From the NCBI GenBank assembly GCA_052035955.1, contig JBPOHD010000026.1, positions 1 to 22,586 of the forward strand: DNA of 22,586 bases. Reading direction: 5' to 3'. The notes below the pieces were generated by a model. It ran no database searches. It saw only the letters and a list, made by a program, of their open reading frames with translations, and was not told the DNA's origin. Position numbers and translations under genes: made by a program. Below are positions 14,016 to 21,487 of the stretch, one piece after another. The stretch comes from JAEUNJ01 sp052035955. GTDB lineage: Bacteria > Pseudomonadota > Gammaproteobacteria > Burkholderiales > Rhodocyclaceae. Within the stretch, counting starts at the first letter, position 1; the number at the start of each line of letters is the position of its first letter.

Positions 14016-14411
14016 ATGCGTCACCGCAACGGACTCCGCAAGCTCAACCGCACCAGCTCCCACCGGCAGGCCATGTTCCGCAACATGGCCGTGTCCCTGT
14101 TGAAGCACGAGGCGATCAAGACCACCCTGCCCAAGGCCAAGGAACTGCGTCGTGTCGTCGAGCCCCTGATCACCCTCGGCAAGAAGCCCAGCCTGGCCAA
14201 CCGCCGCCTGGCCTTCGACCGCCTGCGCGACCGCGACATCGTGGTCAAGATCTTCGACGAACTGGGTCCGCGCTATGCCTCCCGCAACGGCGGCTACCTG
14301 CGCATCCTCAAGATGGGTTTCCGGGTTGGCGACAATGCCCCGATGGCCTTCGTCGAACTGATGGACCGGCCGGAAGGCACGGCCGCGGCCGAGGCGCCTA
14401 CCGCCGAATAA
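14016..14411 (+). CDS. rplQ: 50S ribosomal protein L17
   Basis: The 131-residue protein (E. coli 127) starts MRHRNGLRKLNRTSSHRQAM. L17 lies close to the tunnel exit. The segments RNMAVSLLKHEAIKTTLPKA and AKELRRVVEPLITLGKK cover the conserved core, and the C-terminus adds a short acidic/alanine tail (EGTAAAEAPTAE). AGAGGC lies upstream of ATG. It is the last gene of the super-operon and is followed by a strong terminator. Confidence 0.98.
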   Translation: MRHRNGLRKLNRTSSHRQAMFRNMAVSLLKHEAIKTTLPKAKELRRVVEPLITLGKKPSLANRRLAFDRLRDRDIVVKIFDELGPRYASRNGGYLRILKMGFRVGDNAPMAFVELMDRPEGTAAAEAPTAE

Positions 14412-14434
14412 TCGGCACCGATAAGCAGCTCATG

Positions 14435-14460
14435 AAAGGCCGGGTCCGCCCGGCCTTTTT
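14435..14460 (+). terminator. Terminator of the ribosomal super-operon, shared with cysA
   Basis: AAAGGCCGGG (14435-14444) pairs perfectly with CCCGGCCTTT (14449-14458) around a TCCG loop, and the T-run spans 14456-14460. It stands 23 nt past the rplQ stop. The cysA stop codon on the opposite strand begins at 14462, and the hairpin with its AAA on the other side gives a short T-run on the - strand as well. It therefore probably serves both converging transcription units. Confidence 0.92.
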
Positions 14461-15536
14461 CATTGGGGGCGGTCGGGCGAAGCGTACACCCGCAGCTTCG
14501 GGAAAGCGACCGACACCCGACTGCCTGGGGCAAGGCCGAGCGCCCGGTAACGCTCCTTCCCGATGTCGGCCTCGAGGGACTCCCCACTCGCTTCGAGTTC
14601 CAGTTCCAGGCGGGCCGTCGGCCCGGCCAGCCGGGCATGGACGATGCGCGCCGGCAAGCCGTCATTGCGCCCCTCCTGCCAGGGGTCGATTTCCAACTCG
14701 TGCAGCCGCGTGTAGGCGACGGCCGGAACCGACCCGTCGTGCCCATGGCCCGGCGCATCGAAGACCATGTCCCCAACCTGGAGCCGGCCGCCGTGGGCCC
14801 GCCCGTGGAAGAGATTCACGTTGCCCAGGAACTCGAAGACGAAGGGGGATGCGGGATGGTCGTACACCTCTTCGGGGGTTCCCTGCTGCTCGATACGCCC
14901 CCGGTTCATGACGACGATCCGGTCCGCCACCTCCAAGGCCTCCTCCTGGTCGTGGGTGACGAAAAGACTGGTGATGTGCAAGTCGTCATGAAGGCGCCGA
15001 AGCCAGCGCCGCAGATCCTTCCGCACCTTGGCGTCCAGCGCCCCGAAAGGTTCGTCCAGCAGCAACACCTTGGGTTCCACTGCCAGGGCCCGGGCCAGGG
15101 CAATGCGTTGCCGCTGCCCACCCGAAAGCTGTGAAGGATATCGATCCGCGAGCCAGTCGAGTTGCACCAGTTCCAGCAACTCCCGGACCCGCCTCCGGAT
15201 CTCGGCTTCGCCCGGCCGGCTCGCCCTGGGCCGTACGCGCAGGCCGAAGGCGATGTTCTCGAATACGGTTATGTGGCGGAAAAGCGCATAGTGCTGGAAC
15301 ACGAACCCAACCTGCCGTTCGCGCACATGGGTCTCGGATGCATCCTCGCCATTGAACAGGACGCCGCCATGGTCGGCCGTCTCGAGTCCGGCGATGATGC
15401 GCAGGAGGGTCGTCTTCCCGCAGCCCGAGGGGCCAAGCAAGGCGACCAATTCCCCGGACGGAAAATCCAGGCTGATGTCGTCGAGGGCCGTGAAATGGCC
15501 GAAGGTCTTGCGGATGCCACGTACTTCGATGCTCAT
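14460..15536 (-). CDS. cysA: Sulfate/thiosulfate ABC transporter ATP-binding protein
   Basis: From ATG at 15536 the protein has 358 residues. It powers sulfate or thiosulfate import with CysT and CysW. Visible are Walker A GPSGCGKTT (about 35-43), the Q-loop glutamine (about 81), signature LSGGQRQRIALARAL (about 137-151), Walker B LLLDEP (about 158-163) and switch histidine in THDQEE (about 195). A C-terminal regulatory/TOBE-like region follows residue 240. The start overlaps the cysW stop as ATGA with GGAGA upstream; a longer open frame upstream only shadows cysW. The substrate is assigned from the sbp-cysT-cysW context and sequence type. Confidence 0.95.
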   Translation of the reverse strand: MSIEVRGIRKTFGHFTALDDISLDFPSGELVALLGPSGCGKTTLLRIIAGLETADHGGVLFNGEDASETHVRERQVGFVFQHYALFRHITVFENIAFGLRVRPRASRPGEAEIRRRVRELLELVQLDWLADRYPSQLSGGQRQRIALARALAVEPKVLLLDEPFGALDAKVRKDLRRWLRRLHDDLHITSLFVTHDQEEALEVADRIVVMNRGRIEQQGTPEEVYDHPASPFVFEFLGNVNLFHGRAHGGRLQVGDMVFDAPGHGHDGSVPAVAYTRLHELEIDPWQEGRNDGLPARIVHARLAGPTARLELELEASGESLEADIGKERYRALGLAPGSRVSVAFPKLRVYASPDRPQ

Positions 15537-16429
15537 CGGGTCTTCTCCGTTGTCGCCAGCGCTTCCTCGTGGCCGAACCGCCACTCGACGAGGCTCTTCG
15601 CGGCGAGCGTCACTAGGGCCAGCAAGGCCAGGATGGAAGCCACCGCAAAGGCGGCCGCGAAGTTGTATTCGTTGTAAAGGATCTCCACGTGCAATGGCAT
15701 GGTGTTGGTGAGGCCCCGGATATGCCCCGAGACCACCGACACGGCCCCGAACTCCCCCATCGCCCTGGCATTGCAGAGGATGACACCGTAGAGCAGGCCC
15801 CACTTGACGTTGGGCAGCGTCACCCGCCACAGGGTTTGCCACCCGGAAGCGCCGAGGACCACGGCAGCCTCTTCCTCGTCGGTCCCCTGGGCCTGCATCA
15901 GCGGTATCAGCTCCCTGGCCACGAAAGGGAAGGTGACGAAGATGGTCGCGAGGACGATCCCGGGTACCGCGAACACGACCTTCAGGTCATGGGCCTGCAG
16001 CCACGGACCGAACCAGCCCTGGGCGCCGAACAGCAACACATAGATCAGCCCGGAAATGACCGGCGAGACCGCGAAGGGCAGGTCGATGAGGGTGATCAGC
16101 ACGCTCTTGCCCCTGAACTCGAATTTGGCGATGGCCCAGGCGGCGGCGATGCCGAAGGTCAGGTTGGCCGGAACGGCGATGGCCGCTGCCGTGAGGGTCA
16201 AAGCGATGGCGGACCAGGCGTCCGGCTCGCGAAGCGCCTCCAGATAGACCTCGAGGCCCTTGCGCAGCGCCTCATGGAAGACGGTTGCCAGTGGAAGGAG
16301 CAGGAACAGCCCGAGAAACCCGAGGGCCACGCCGATGAGCAGTCGCCGTACCCAGGGCGGTTCACCGGTGGCCCCCCCCTGGATGCGGACCGAATGCGAC
16401 GGATGCAAGGGAATGGCGATGGCGGCCAT
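15533..16429 (-). CDS. cysW: Sulfate/thiosulfate ABC transporter permease CysW
   Basis: This is a 298-residue inner-membrane permease with about six hydrophobic segments. The first follows a polar N-terminus of about 28 residues (RRLLIGVALGFLGLFLLLP). The cytoplasmic EAA loop that docks on CysA is seen as EEAAVVLGASGWQTLWRVTL (about 186-205). The end NARAMGEFGAVSVVSGHIRG is characteristic of CysW. The ATG is one nt after the cysT stop and has AAGGAGG upstream. The tight sbp-cysT-cysW-cysA spacing indicates one operon. Confidence 0.95.
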   Translation of the reverse strand: MAAIAIPLHPSHSVRIQGGATGEPPWVRRLLIGVALGFLGLFLLLPLATVFHEALRKGLEVYLEALREPDAWSAIALTLTAAAIAVPANLTFGIAAAWAIAKFEFRGKSVLITLIDLPFAVSPVISGLIYVLLFGAQGWFGPWLQAHDLKVVFAVPGIVLATIFVTFPFVARELIPLMQAQGTDEEEAAVVLGASGWQTLWRVTLPNVKWGLLYGVILCNARAMGEFGAVSVVSGHIRGLTNTMPLHVEILYNEYNFAAAFAVASILALLALVTLAAKSLVEWRFGHEEALATTEKTR

Positions 16430-16430
16430 C

Positions 16431-17285
16431 TCAGGCCTCCTTCCCCGCGCGCCGGCTGCTCCACCACTGCAGGCCGTTGATGGCCAGCAGCAGGGTGAAG
16501 GAAATGACGAGCATCACGACGGCAATGGCCGTGGCGCCGGCAACGTCGTACTGCTCAAGCTTCGTGATGATCAGCAGCGGAGCAATCTCGGAGATCATCG
16601 GCATGTTTCCGGCGATGAAGACGACCGAACCGTATTCGCCGATCGCGCGCGCGAAAGCGAGCGCGAAACCGGTCAGCAGGGTAGGTGCCACGGCGGGCAG
16701 GATCACGCGCCGAAAGGTCTGAAATCGGCTGGCCCCCAGGCAGGCCGCTGCCTCTTCCAGTTCCACCTCCAGGTCCTCGAGGACCGGTTGAACGGTGCGC
16801 ACGACGAAGGGAAGTCCGATGAAGGTCAGGGCCACGACGATCCCCAGGGGCGTGAAGGCGACCTTGATCCCGTGGGGTTCCAGCAACCGGCCAATCAGGC
16901 CATTCCCGGCATATAGCGTCGTCAATGCGATCCCCGCGACCGCCGTCGGGAGGGCAAAGGGCAGATCGACGAATGCGTCCACCAGTTTCTTCCCGGGGAA
17001 CGCGTAGCGGGCCAGTACCCACGCGGCCAGAAGGCCGAAGGCGCCATTCAGCAGTGCCGCCAGCAGCGATGCGCCGAAGGTCAGGCGCAGCGAGGCGAGA
17101 ACCCGCGGCGTCGTCACGGCGTCCGCGAACGCCGCCCAACCGAGGGACGCCGAATTGAAGAAGGTCGCCGACAGCGGAATGAGCACGATCAGGCTCAGGT
17201 ACAACACGGTGAATCCCAGCGCCAGGCCGAAGCCCGGCAGTACGCTGTGGCGGGTCAGCAGGTGGGAGCGCAGGGACGCGGCCAT
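16431..17285 (-). CDS. cysT: Sulfate/thiosulfate ABC transporter permease CysT (CysU)
   Basis: This 284-residue permease pairs with CysW to form the membrane channel. About six hydrophobic segments are visible, starting with ALGFTVLYLSLIVLIPLSA. DLPFALPTAVAGIALTTLYA (about 107-126) and the EAA loop LEEAAACLGASRFQTFRRVI (about 176-195) match CysT. ARAIGEYGSVVFIAGNMP lies toward the C-terminus. ATG at 17285 lies one nt past the sbp stop, with GAGGA upstream inside the sbp end. Confidence 0.95.
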   Translation of the reverse strand: MAASLRSHLLTRHSVLPGFGLALGFTVLYLSLIVLIPLSATFFNSASLGWAAFADAVTTPRVLASLRLTFGASLLAALLNGAFGLLAAWVLARYAFPGKKLVDAFVDLPFALPTAVAGIALTTLYAGNGLIGRLLEPHGIKVAFTPLGIVVALTFIGLPFVVRTVQPVLEDLEVELEEAAACLGASRFQTFRRVILPAVAPTLLTGFALAFARAIGEYGSVVFIAGNMPMISEIAPLLIITKLEQYDVAGATAIAVVMLVISFTLLLAINGLQWWSSRRAGKEA

Positions 17286-17286
17286 T

Positions 17287-18282
17287 CTATTTCCTCGTCA
17301 GGATCTGATCGAAAACGCCACCGTCATCGAAATGGGCCTTCTGGGCCTTCTGCCAGCCGCCGAAGATCTCGTCGATGGTGAAGAGCCTGACGTTGGCGAA
17401 CCTGAATTTCGCGGCCACCTTCTGGTCGATCGGCCGGTAGTAATGCTTGCCGGCAATCTCCTGGCCTTCCGTCGTGTAGAGGTATCCCAGATAGGCCTCC
17501 GCAACCTTTCGGGTGCCATGCTTGTCGGCCACCTTGTCGACCAGGGCCACCGGCGGCTCGGCCAGGATGGAGAGGGATGGTGCAACGATGTCGACCTTGT
17601 CGGGCCCCAGTTCCTTCAATGCCAGATAGGCTTCGTTCTCCCAGGCCAGCAGCACGTCCCCGATGCCGCGCTCGACGAAGGTGACCGTGGAACCCCGCGC
17701 GCCGGAATCGAGGACAGGGACATTGGCGAACAGGCGAGCCACGAACTCCCTGGCCTTCGCGTCATTGCCGCCCGGCTGCCTGAGCGCGTAACCCCAGGCA
17801 GCGAGGTAGTTCCAGCGCGCCCCGCCCGAGGTCTTCGGATTTGGCGTGATGACGCTGATTCCCGGCTTCAACAGGTCCCCCCAATCCTTGATTCCTTTCG
17901 GATTGCCCTTGCGGACGAGGAAGACGATCGTCGAGGTATAGGGCGAGGCATTGTGGGGCAGCCGCGTTTGCCAGTCGGCTGGCAGGAGTTTGGCCTTCTC
18001 CGCGATGGCGTCGATGTCGTAGGCGAGGGCGAGGGTGACGACGTCGGCCTCCAGTCCGTCGATCACCGCGCGCGCCTGTTTTCCGGCACCGCCGTGGGAC
18101 TGTTTGACGGTCACGGTTTCCCCGGTCTGTGCCTTCCAGTGCCTGGCAAAGGCTGCGTTGAAATCCCGGTACAGCTCCCGGGTGGGGTCGTAGGAAACGT
18201 TGAGCAAGCTTGTGTCGGCAAAGCCACATACGCTCCAAACCGCCGGGATGAAAAGGGCAAAGAATTTCGTGATGGCATCCAC
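17287..18282 (-). CDS. sbp: Periplasmic sulfate-binding protein (GTG start)
   Basis: The 331-residue protein delivers sulfate to CysTWA. GTG at 18282 is chosen because AGGAG lies 7 nt upstream and a signal peptide begins at once: K6, a hydrophobic stretch FFALFIPAVWSVCGFA, and likely cleavage after Ala22. The mature part starts DTSLLNVSYDPTRELYRDFN, typical of Sbp/CysP. GDVLLAWENEAYL-type and NPKTSGGARWNYLAAWGYAL (about 148-167) are the family signatures. A Cys19 in the signal does not fit a lipobox. The frame stays open far upstream across cysK, but that is a GC-rich shadow. Distinguishing Sbp from thiosulfate-preferring CysP is not certain. Confidence 0.93.
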   Translation of the reverse strand: MDAITKFFALFIPAVWSVCGFADTSLLNVSYDPTRELYRDFNAAFARHWKAQTGETVTVKQSHGGAGKQARAVIDGLEADVVTLALAYDIDAIAEKAKLLPADWQTRLPHNASPYTSTIVFLVRKGNPKGIKDWGDLLKPGISVITPNPKTSGGARWNYLAAWGYALRQPGGNDAKAREFVARLFANVPVLDSGARGSTVTFVERGIGDVLLAWENEAYLALKELGPDKVDIVAPSLSILAEPPVALVDKVADKHGTRKVAEAYLGYLYTTEGQEIAGKHYYRPIDQKVAAKFRFANVRLFTIDEIFGGWQKAQKAHFDDGGVFDQILTRK

Positions 18283-18330
18283 TGCCGGACTCCTGTGCGA
18301 AAAGAAAAATCGTAAGGAGCCGCTGGCGTT

Positions 18331-18348
18331 TCCGGAAAGAATTCCGGA
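18331..18348. repeat. Inverted repeat in the sbp-cysK spacer
   Basis: TCCGGAA and TTCCGGA form a perfect 7-bp inverted repeat around the 4-nt centre AGAA. It lies 49 nt upstream of the sbp start. It could be an operator or a hairpin in the sbp leader. Each arm also contains the self-complementary TCCGGA, so the same six bases occur twice in direct order. Confidence 0.5.
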
Positions 18349-18430
18349 TTCGTTGCTTATGCCTTCAACAGCTTTGAAGAGGCGGGTCTCGATAGACTCG
18401 ATTCGGAATATGGCGTGCGCCAACCGTTCT

Positions 18431-18459
18431 TTGCTCAGGACCCGGAAAACCGATATGTT
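18431..18459 (+). promoter_or_regulatory. Weak candidate cysK promoter
   Basis: TTGCTC (18431-18436), a 17-bp spacer and TATGTT (18454-18459) match consensus at 3 of 6 and 4 of 6 positions. It sits about 65 nt ahead of the cysK ATG. The poor -35 would be consistent with activator dependence, but the match is weak enough to arise by chance. Confidence 0.25.
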
Positions 18460-18525
18460 GCGCCAATGGAACAAACCGGCCGCCAGTTGATCAGCCGGTC
18501 CCATCCAAACCCCGAGGAGAGCCCC

Positions 18526-19458
18526 ATGCCCATCGCCAACAACGTCGCCGACCTGATCGGCAACACCCCCCTGGTCCGCCTGAATCGGGTGGCCGCCCAC
18601 ATAGACGGCACCATCGCCGCCAAGCTCGAATTCTTCAACCCGGCCCATTCGGTCAAGGACCGGATCGCCGTCGCCATGCTCGACGCCGCCGAGCAGGCCG
18701 GGCGCATCGAGGCCGACACGGTGGTCCTCGAGCCCACCTCGGGCAATACCGGGATCGGCCTGGCCATGGTCTGCGCCGCCCGCGGCATCAAGTGCGCCTT
18801 CGTGATGCCGGAGACCATGAGCAGGGAGCGGCGCCTCATCCTCAAGGCCTATGGGGCCGATCTGATCCTCACGCCGGGCCCGGAAGGCATGCCCGGGGCG
18901 GTGAAGAAGGCGGAGGAACTGGCGGCGGCCGACCCGCGCTATTTCATTCCCCAGCAGTTCGAGAATCCCGCCAACCCGGAGGTCCACCGCAAGACTACGG
19001 CCGAGGAGATCTGGCGCGACACCGAGGGCAAGGTGGACATCTTCGTCTCCGGCGTCGGCACCGGCGGCACGGTCACCGGCGTCGGCGAGGTCCTGAAGGC
19101 GCGCAAGCCCGGCGTCCAGGTGATCGCCGTCGAGCCCGACGCCTCTCCGGTCCTCTCGGGGGGCCAGCGCGGCCCGCACCCCATCCAGGGCATCGGTGCC
19201 GGCTTCGTACCGGCCATCCTCAATACCGGCGTCTATGACGAAGTCGTGCGCGTGAAGAACCAGGACGCGCTGGATACGGCGCGGCGCCTGGCCACCGAGG
19301 AAGGATTGCTGGTCGGAATATCCTCGGGCGCCGCCGTGTCGGCCGCATTGCAGGTTGCCGCCCGCCCGGAGAACAAGGGCAAGCTGACCGTCGTGATCAT
19401 CCCGTCCTTCGGCGAGCGCTACCTGTCGACGGTGTTGTTCGAGCACCTCGCGGTCTGA
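18526..19458 (+). CDS. cysK: Cysteine synthase (O-acetylserine sulfhydrylase)
   Basis: The 310-residue PLP enzyme combines O-acetylserine with sulfide to give cysteine and acetate. It starts MPIANNVADLIGNTPLVRLN from ATG 18526 with CGAGGAGA upstream. The PLP lysine is Lys44 in SVKDR, the substrate loop TSGNTG is at 71-76, and the phosphate-binding loop GTGGT is at about 178-182. ISSGAAVSAAL near residue 268 carries the serine that meets the pyridine nitrogen. Length and sequence favour CysK over CysM, though some CysM activity cannot be excluded. It is divergent from sbp and is the only + strand gene in the sulfur region. Confidence 0.95.
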   Translation: MPIANNVADLIGNTPLVRLNRVAAHIDGTIAAKLEFFNPAHSVKDRIAVAMLDAAEQAGRIEADTVVLEPTSGNTGIGLAMVCAARGIKCAFVMPETMSRERRLILKAYGADLILTPGPEGMPGAVKKAEELAAADPRYFIPQQFENPANPEVHRKTTAEEIWRDTEGKVDIFVSGVGTGGTVTGVGEVLKARKPGVQVIAVEPDASPVLSGGQRGPHPIQGIGAGFVPAILNTGVYDEVVRVKNQDALDTARRLATEEGLLVGISSGAAVSAALQVAARPENKGKLTVVIIPSFGERYLSTVLFEHLAV

Positions 19459-19597
19459 GGCCAGGCGCCGCGGGGCGGCCTGCGGCGAGAGGGATCGTGG
19501 AGCGGTGCCCCGGCGGCGGCGGACCGCCAAATTGCCGCGATCCCACCTCGGGAAACTGCGATTCCGCGGGCGCGGGGCGGCGGCCCCCCGAGGGACC
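19459..19597. other. Convergent spacer between cysK and dsbB with nested inverted repeats
   Basis: The cysK and dsbB stops face each other across 139 nt of very GC-rich sequence. GGGATCG (19491-19497) pairs with CGATCCC (19538-19544), and GCGGT (19502-19506) with ACCGC (19523-19527) inside it. No T-run follows, so there is no standard intrinsic terminator; factor-dependent termination is possible. Confidence 0.4.
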
Positions 19598-20101
19598 TCA
19601 GGCCCGGCGCAGGAGCGCCAGCAGCGACAGGACGGCCATGCCCGTGAAGGCCACCAGGGACCATTCGGCGATCGACAGGCCGAGGAAACGCCAGGCCGGG
19701 TCCGAACAAAGGCCGGTGGACAGGAAGAGGACCGGAACCTGCTGTCCGGCCCATTCCACGAGCTGCTCGTACCAGGGCATGTCGGCGCCGCAGGTCGTCG
19801 AGGGCGCAAAGCGCTGGATCCAGGTCTGGTAGCCGGCGGCGACGATGCCGGCCGCGGCCGTCAGGCCCATCATCGCCGCGAGGGTGCGGCGCGCCGCCGG
19901 GATGCGGAACGCGAGCAGGCCGACGCAGGCGACCAGGGCGATGAGCATGTAGAGCATGCGCTGGACGATGCACAGGGGGCAGGCGGCCAGTCGCAGGAAA
20001 TGGGCCATGACCAGGCCGCCGCCCACCAGCCCGATGCTGGCCGTCAGGTTCGCCAGGAAGGGGAAGCGGGGGGAACGCAGGAGGTGGGTGAGGGTCGGCA
20101 T
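19598..20101 (-). CDS. dsbB: Disulfide bond formation protein DsbB
   Basis: This 167-residue four-helix membrane protein reoxidises DsbA and passes electrons to quinones. The first periplasmic cysteine pair is CPLC (Cys41, Cys44) and the second is Cys104 (STTCGADMPW) and Cys132 (LCSDP), both in the expected loops. Four hydrophobic segments lie at about 20-36, 47-65, 76-92 and 143-165. The ribosome site before ATG is weak. It stands alone between cysK and cysN, with a hairpin separating it from cysN, and may simply be a neighbour rather than part of sulfate assimilation. Confidence 0.95.
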   Translation of the reverse strand: MPTLTHLLRSPRFPFLANLTASIGLVGGGLVMAHFLRLAACPLCIVQRMLYMLIALVACVGLLAFRIPAARRTLAAMMGLTAAAGIVAAGYQTWIQRFAPSTTCGADMPWYEQLVEWAGQQVPVLFLSTGLCSDPAWRFLGLSIAEWSLVAFTGMAVLSLLALLRRA

Positions 20102-20125
20102 GCGATCGTCGTCGGAGAAACGGGA

Positions 20126-20147
20126 AGGCCCCGCCGCGACGGGGCCT
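20126..20147 (-). terminator. Terminator-like hairpin after cysN
   Basis: On the - strand an 8-bp perfect stem, AGGCCCCG with CGGGGCCT (20140-20147 and 20126-20133), encloses a 6-nt loop. It is followed by TCCCGTTT, a poor T-run. It sits 48 nt past the cysN stop and just ahead of dsbB, so it probably ends or reduces cysHDN transcription before dsbB. Confidence 0.5.
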
Positions 20148-20194
20148 CCGGTTGGTGCTTCGGGCGGCGGAAAAGTTCCCGTCGCGGCCGGGCT

Positions 20195-21487
20195 TCAGCG
20201 GATCATACCGGCCCCGACGGTGTTGTTGCTGCTCTCGTCGATGACGATGAAGGCGCCGGTGCCACGATTGTCCCGGTAGGCGTCGGCGACGATGGGCTGG
20301 GCCAGGCGGAACGACACCGTGGCGATGTCGTTCATCCGCAGCCCCGTCGCGTCCTCTTTCCGCAGGGTCTCGATGTTGAGCCGATGGTCGATGGAGGACA
20401 GCTTGGCCTTCACCTCCCGCGTCGTATGGCGGATCAGGTAGCGGCGGTTGGGGTCGAGGGGCGTTTCCGACAGCCAGCATAGATCGGCGCGGATGGCGCT
20501 GGTGGCTTCCGGTGCCTCGGCCGTGCGCACGATCATGTCGCCGCGCGATACATCCACGTCGTCCTCGAGCAGGAGGGTGACGGACTGTTCGGCGATGGCC
20601 CGGTCGAGGGAGCGGCCGAACAACTGGATGTCCTTGACGTGCGTGGTGCGGCCGGAGGGCAGGATCGTCACGGCCTCGCCACGGGCGATCTCGCCCGATT
20701 CGACCCGGCCCATGAAACCCCGGTAGTCGTGGAGTTGCGGGTCATCGGAGGCTTGGGGCCGGCAGACGTACTGGACCGGGAAGCGGAAAGCCTCGGTGTG
20801 CTCGGCGTGAGCACCCGGGGCGGTCTCGAGGATTTCCAGCAGCGTCGGGCCCGAATACCAGTTCAGGCGCTCGCCGCGCTCCACCACCATGTCGCCGTTC
20901 AGGGCCGAAAGGGGCACGAAGCTGACGTCGCAGTCGGCCTCGGTGAGCCCGATGCGTTCGGCGAACGCCAGGTAGTCGGCGCGGATGCGCTCGAACACTG
21001 CCTGGTCGTAGTCGACCAGGTCCATCTTGTTCACCGCCACCACCAGGTGGGGAATGCCCACCAGATGTGCAATGGCCGAGTGCCGGCGGGTCTGGGTCAG
21101 CACGCCGCGGCGGGCGTCGATCAGGATGATGGCGAGATTGGCCGTCGAGGCCGCGGTCACCATGTTGCGCGTGTATTGCTCATGGCCCGGGGCGTCGGCA
21201 ATGATGTACTTGCGCCGGCCGGTGCTGAAGTAGCGGTAGGCCACGTCGATGGTGATGCCCTGTTCCCGCTCGGCCTGCAGGCCGTCGGTGAGGAGGGACA
21301 GGTCCACCGCCCCCAGGCCGCGCTTCTGAGAGCTTCGCTCGATGGCGTGCAGCGTGTCGGCGAGGATGGCCTTGGTGTCGTAGAGCAGGCGCCCGATCAG
21401 GGTGCTCTTCCCGTCGTCCACGCTGCCGCAGGTGAGGAATCGCAGCAGGCCGTTGTCGATCTCGGGCAGTCGTTCGATGGCGGACAT
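20195..21487 (-). CDS. cysN: Sulfate adenylyltransferase large (GTPase) subunit
   Basis: The 430-residue protein drives APS synthesis by GTP hydrolysis in complex with CysD. It is an EF-Tu-like GTPase: P-loop GSVDDGKST (about 21-29), switch II DAPGH (about 98-102) and NKMD (about 153-156). Beta-barrel domains follow. It is a stand-alone CysN with no C-terminal APS kinase (CysC) domain and is shorter than E. coli CysN (475). ATG at 21487 shares one base with the cysD TGA (TGATG); a TTG one codon earlier is less likely. Lack of CysC fits an APS-reducing pathway, but CysC could be elsewhere. Confidence 0.95.
   Translation of the reverse strand: MSAIERLPEIDNGLLRFLTCGSVDDGKSTLIGRLLYDTKAILADTLHAIERSSQKRGLGAVDLSLLTDGLQAEREQGITIDVAYRYFSTGRRKYIIADAPGHEQYTRNMVTAASTANLAIILIDARRGVLTQTRRHSAIAHLVGIPHLVVAVNKMDLVDYDQAVFERIRADYLAFAERIGLTEADCDVSFVPLSALNGDMVVERGERLNWYSGPTLLEILETAPGAHAEHTEAFRFPVQYVCRPQASDDPQLHDYRGFMGRVESGEIARGEAVTILPSGRTTHVKDIQLFGRSLDRAIAEQSVTLLLEDDVDVSRGDMIVRTAEAPEATSAIRADLCWLSETPLDPNRRYLIRHTTREVKAKLSSIDHRLNIETLRKEDATGLRMNDIATVSFRLAQPIVADAYRDNRGTGAFIVIDESSNNTVGAGMIR

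Larger units (their letters stand above)
18283..18525. promoter_or_regulatory. Divergent spacer between sbp and cysK
   Basis: This 243-nt gene-free stretch must hold the promoters for sbp-cysTWA (leftward) and cysK (rightward). It is less GC-rich than the genes. It carries an inverted repeat (18331-18348) and a weak candidate cysK promoter (18431-18459). I found no convincing sigma-70 promoter facing sbp, which fits an activator-dependent promoter. CysB, the LysR-type regulator of sulfur genes in related bacteria, is the obvious candidate, but its sites are too loosely defined to call by eye. Confidence 0.6.

Noticed and set aside
15537..15842. In-frame upstream extension of cysA by about 100 codons
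   Set aside because: It lies wholly inside cysW in another frame. The ATGA overlap at 15533-15536 and the usual N-terminus of the ATPase fix the start.
18220..18282. Possible lipobox cysteine (Cys19) in the Sbp signal peptide
   Set aside because: The residues before it (Trp-Ser-Val) do not fit the lipobox pattern, while GFA followed by Asp is a reasonable signal peptidase I site.
18283..19809. Open frame extending upstream of sbp on the - strand, opposite cysK
   Set aside because: Sbp homology and a signal peptide begin at GTG 18282 with a good ribosome site. The upstream part is the antisense shadow of cysK.
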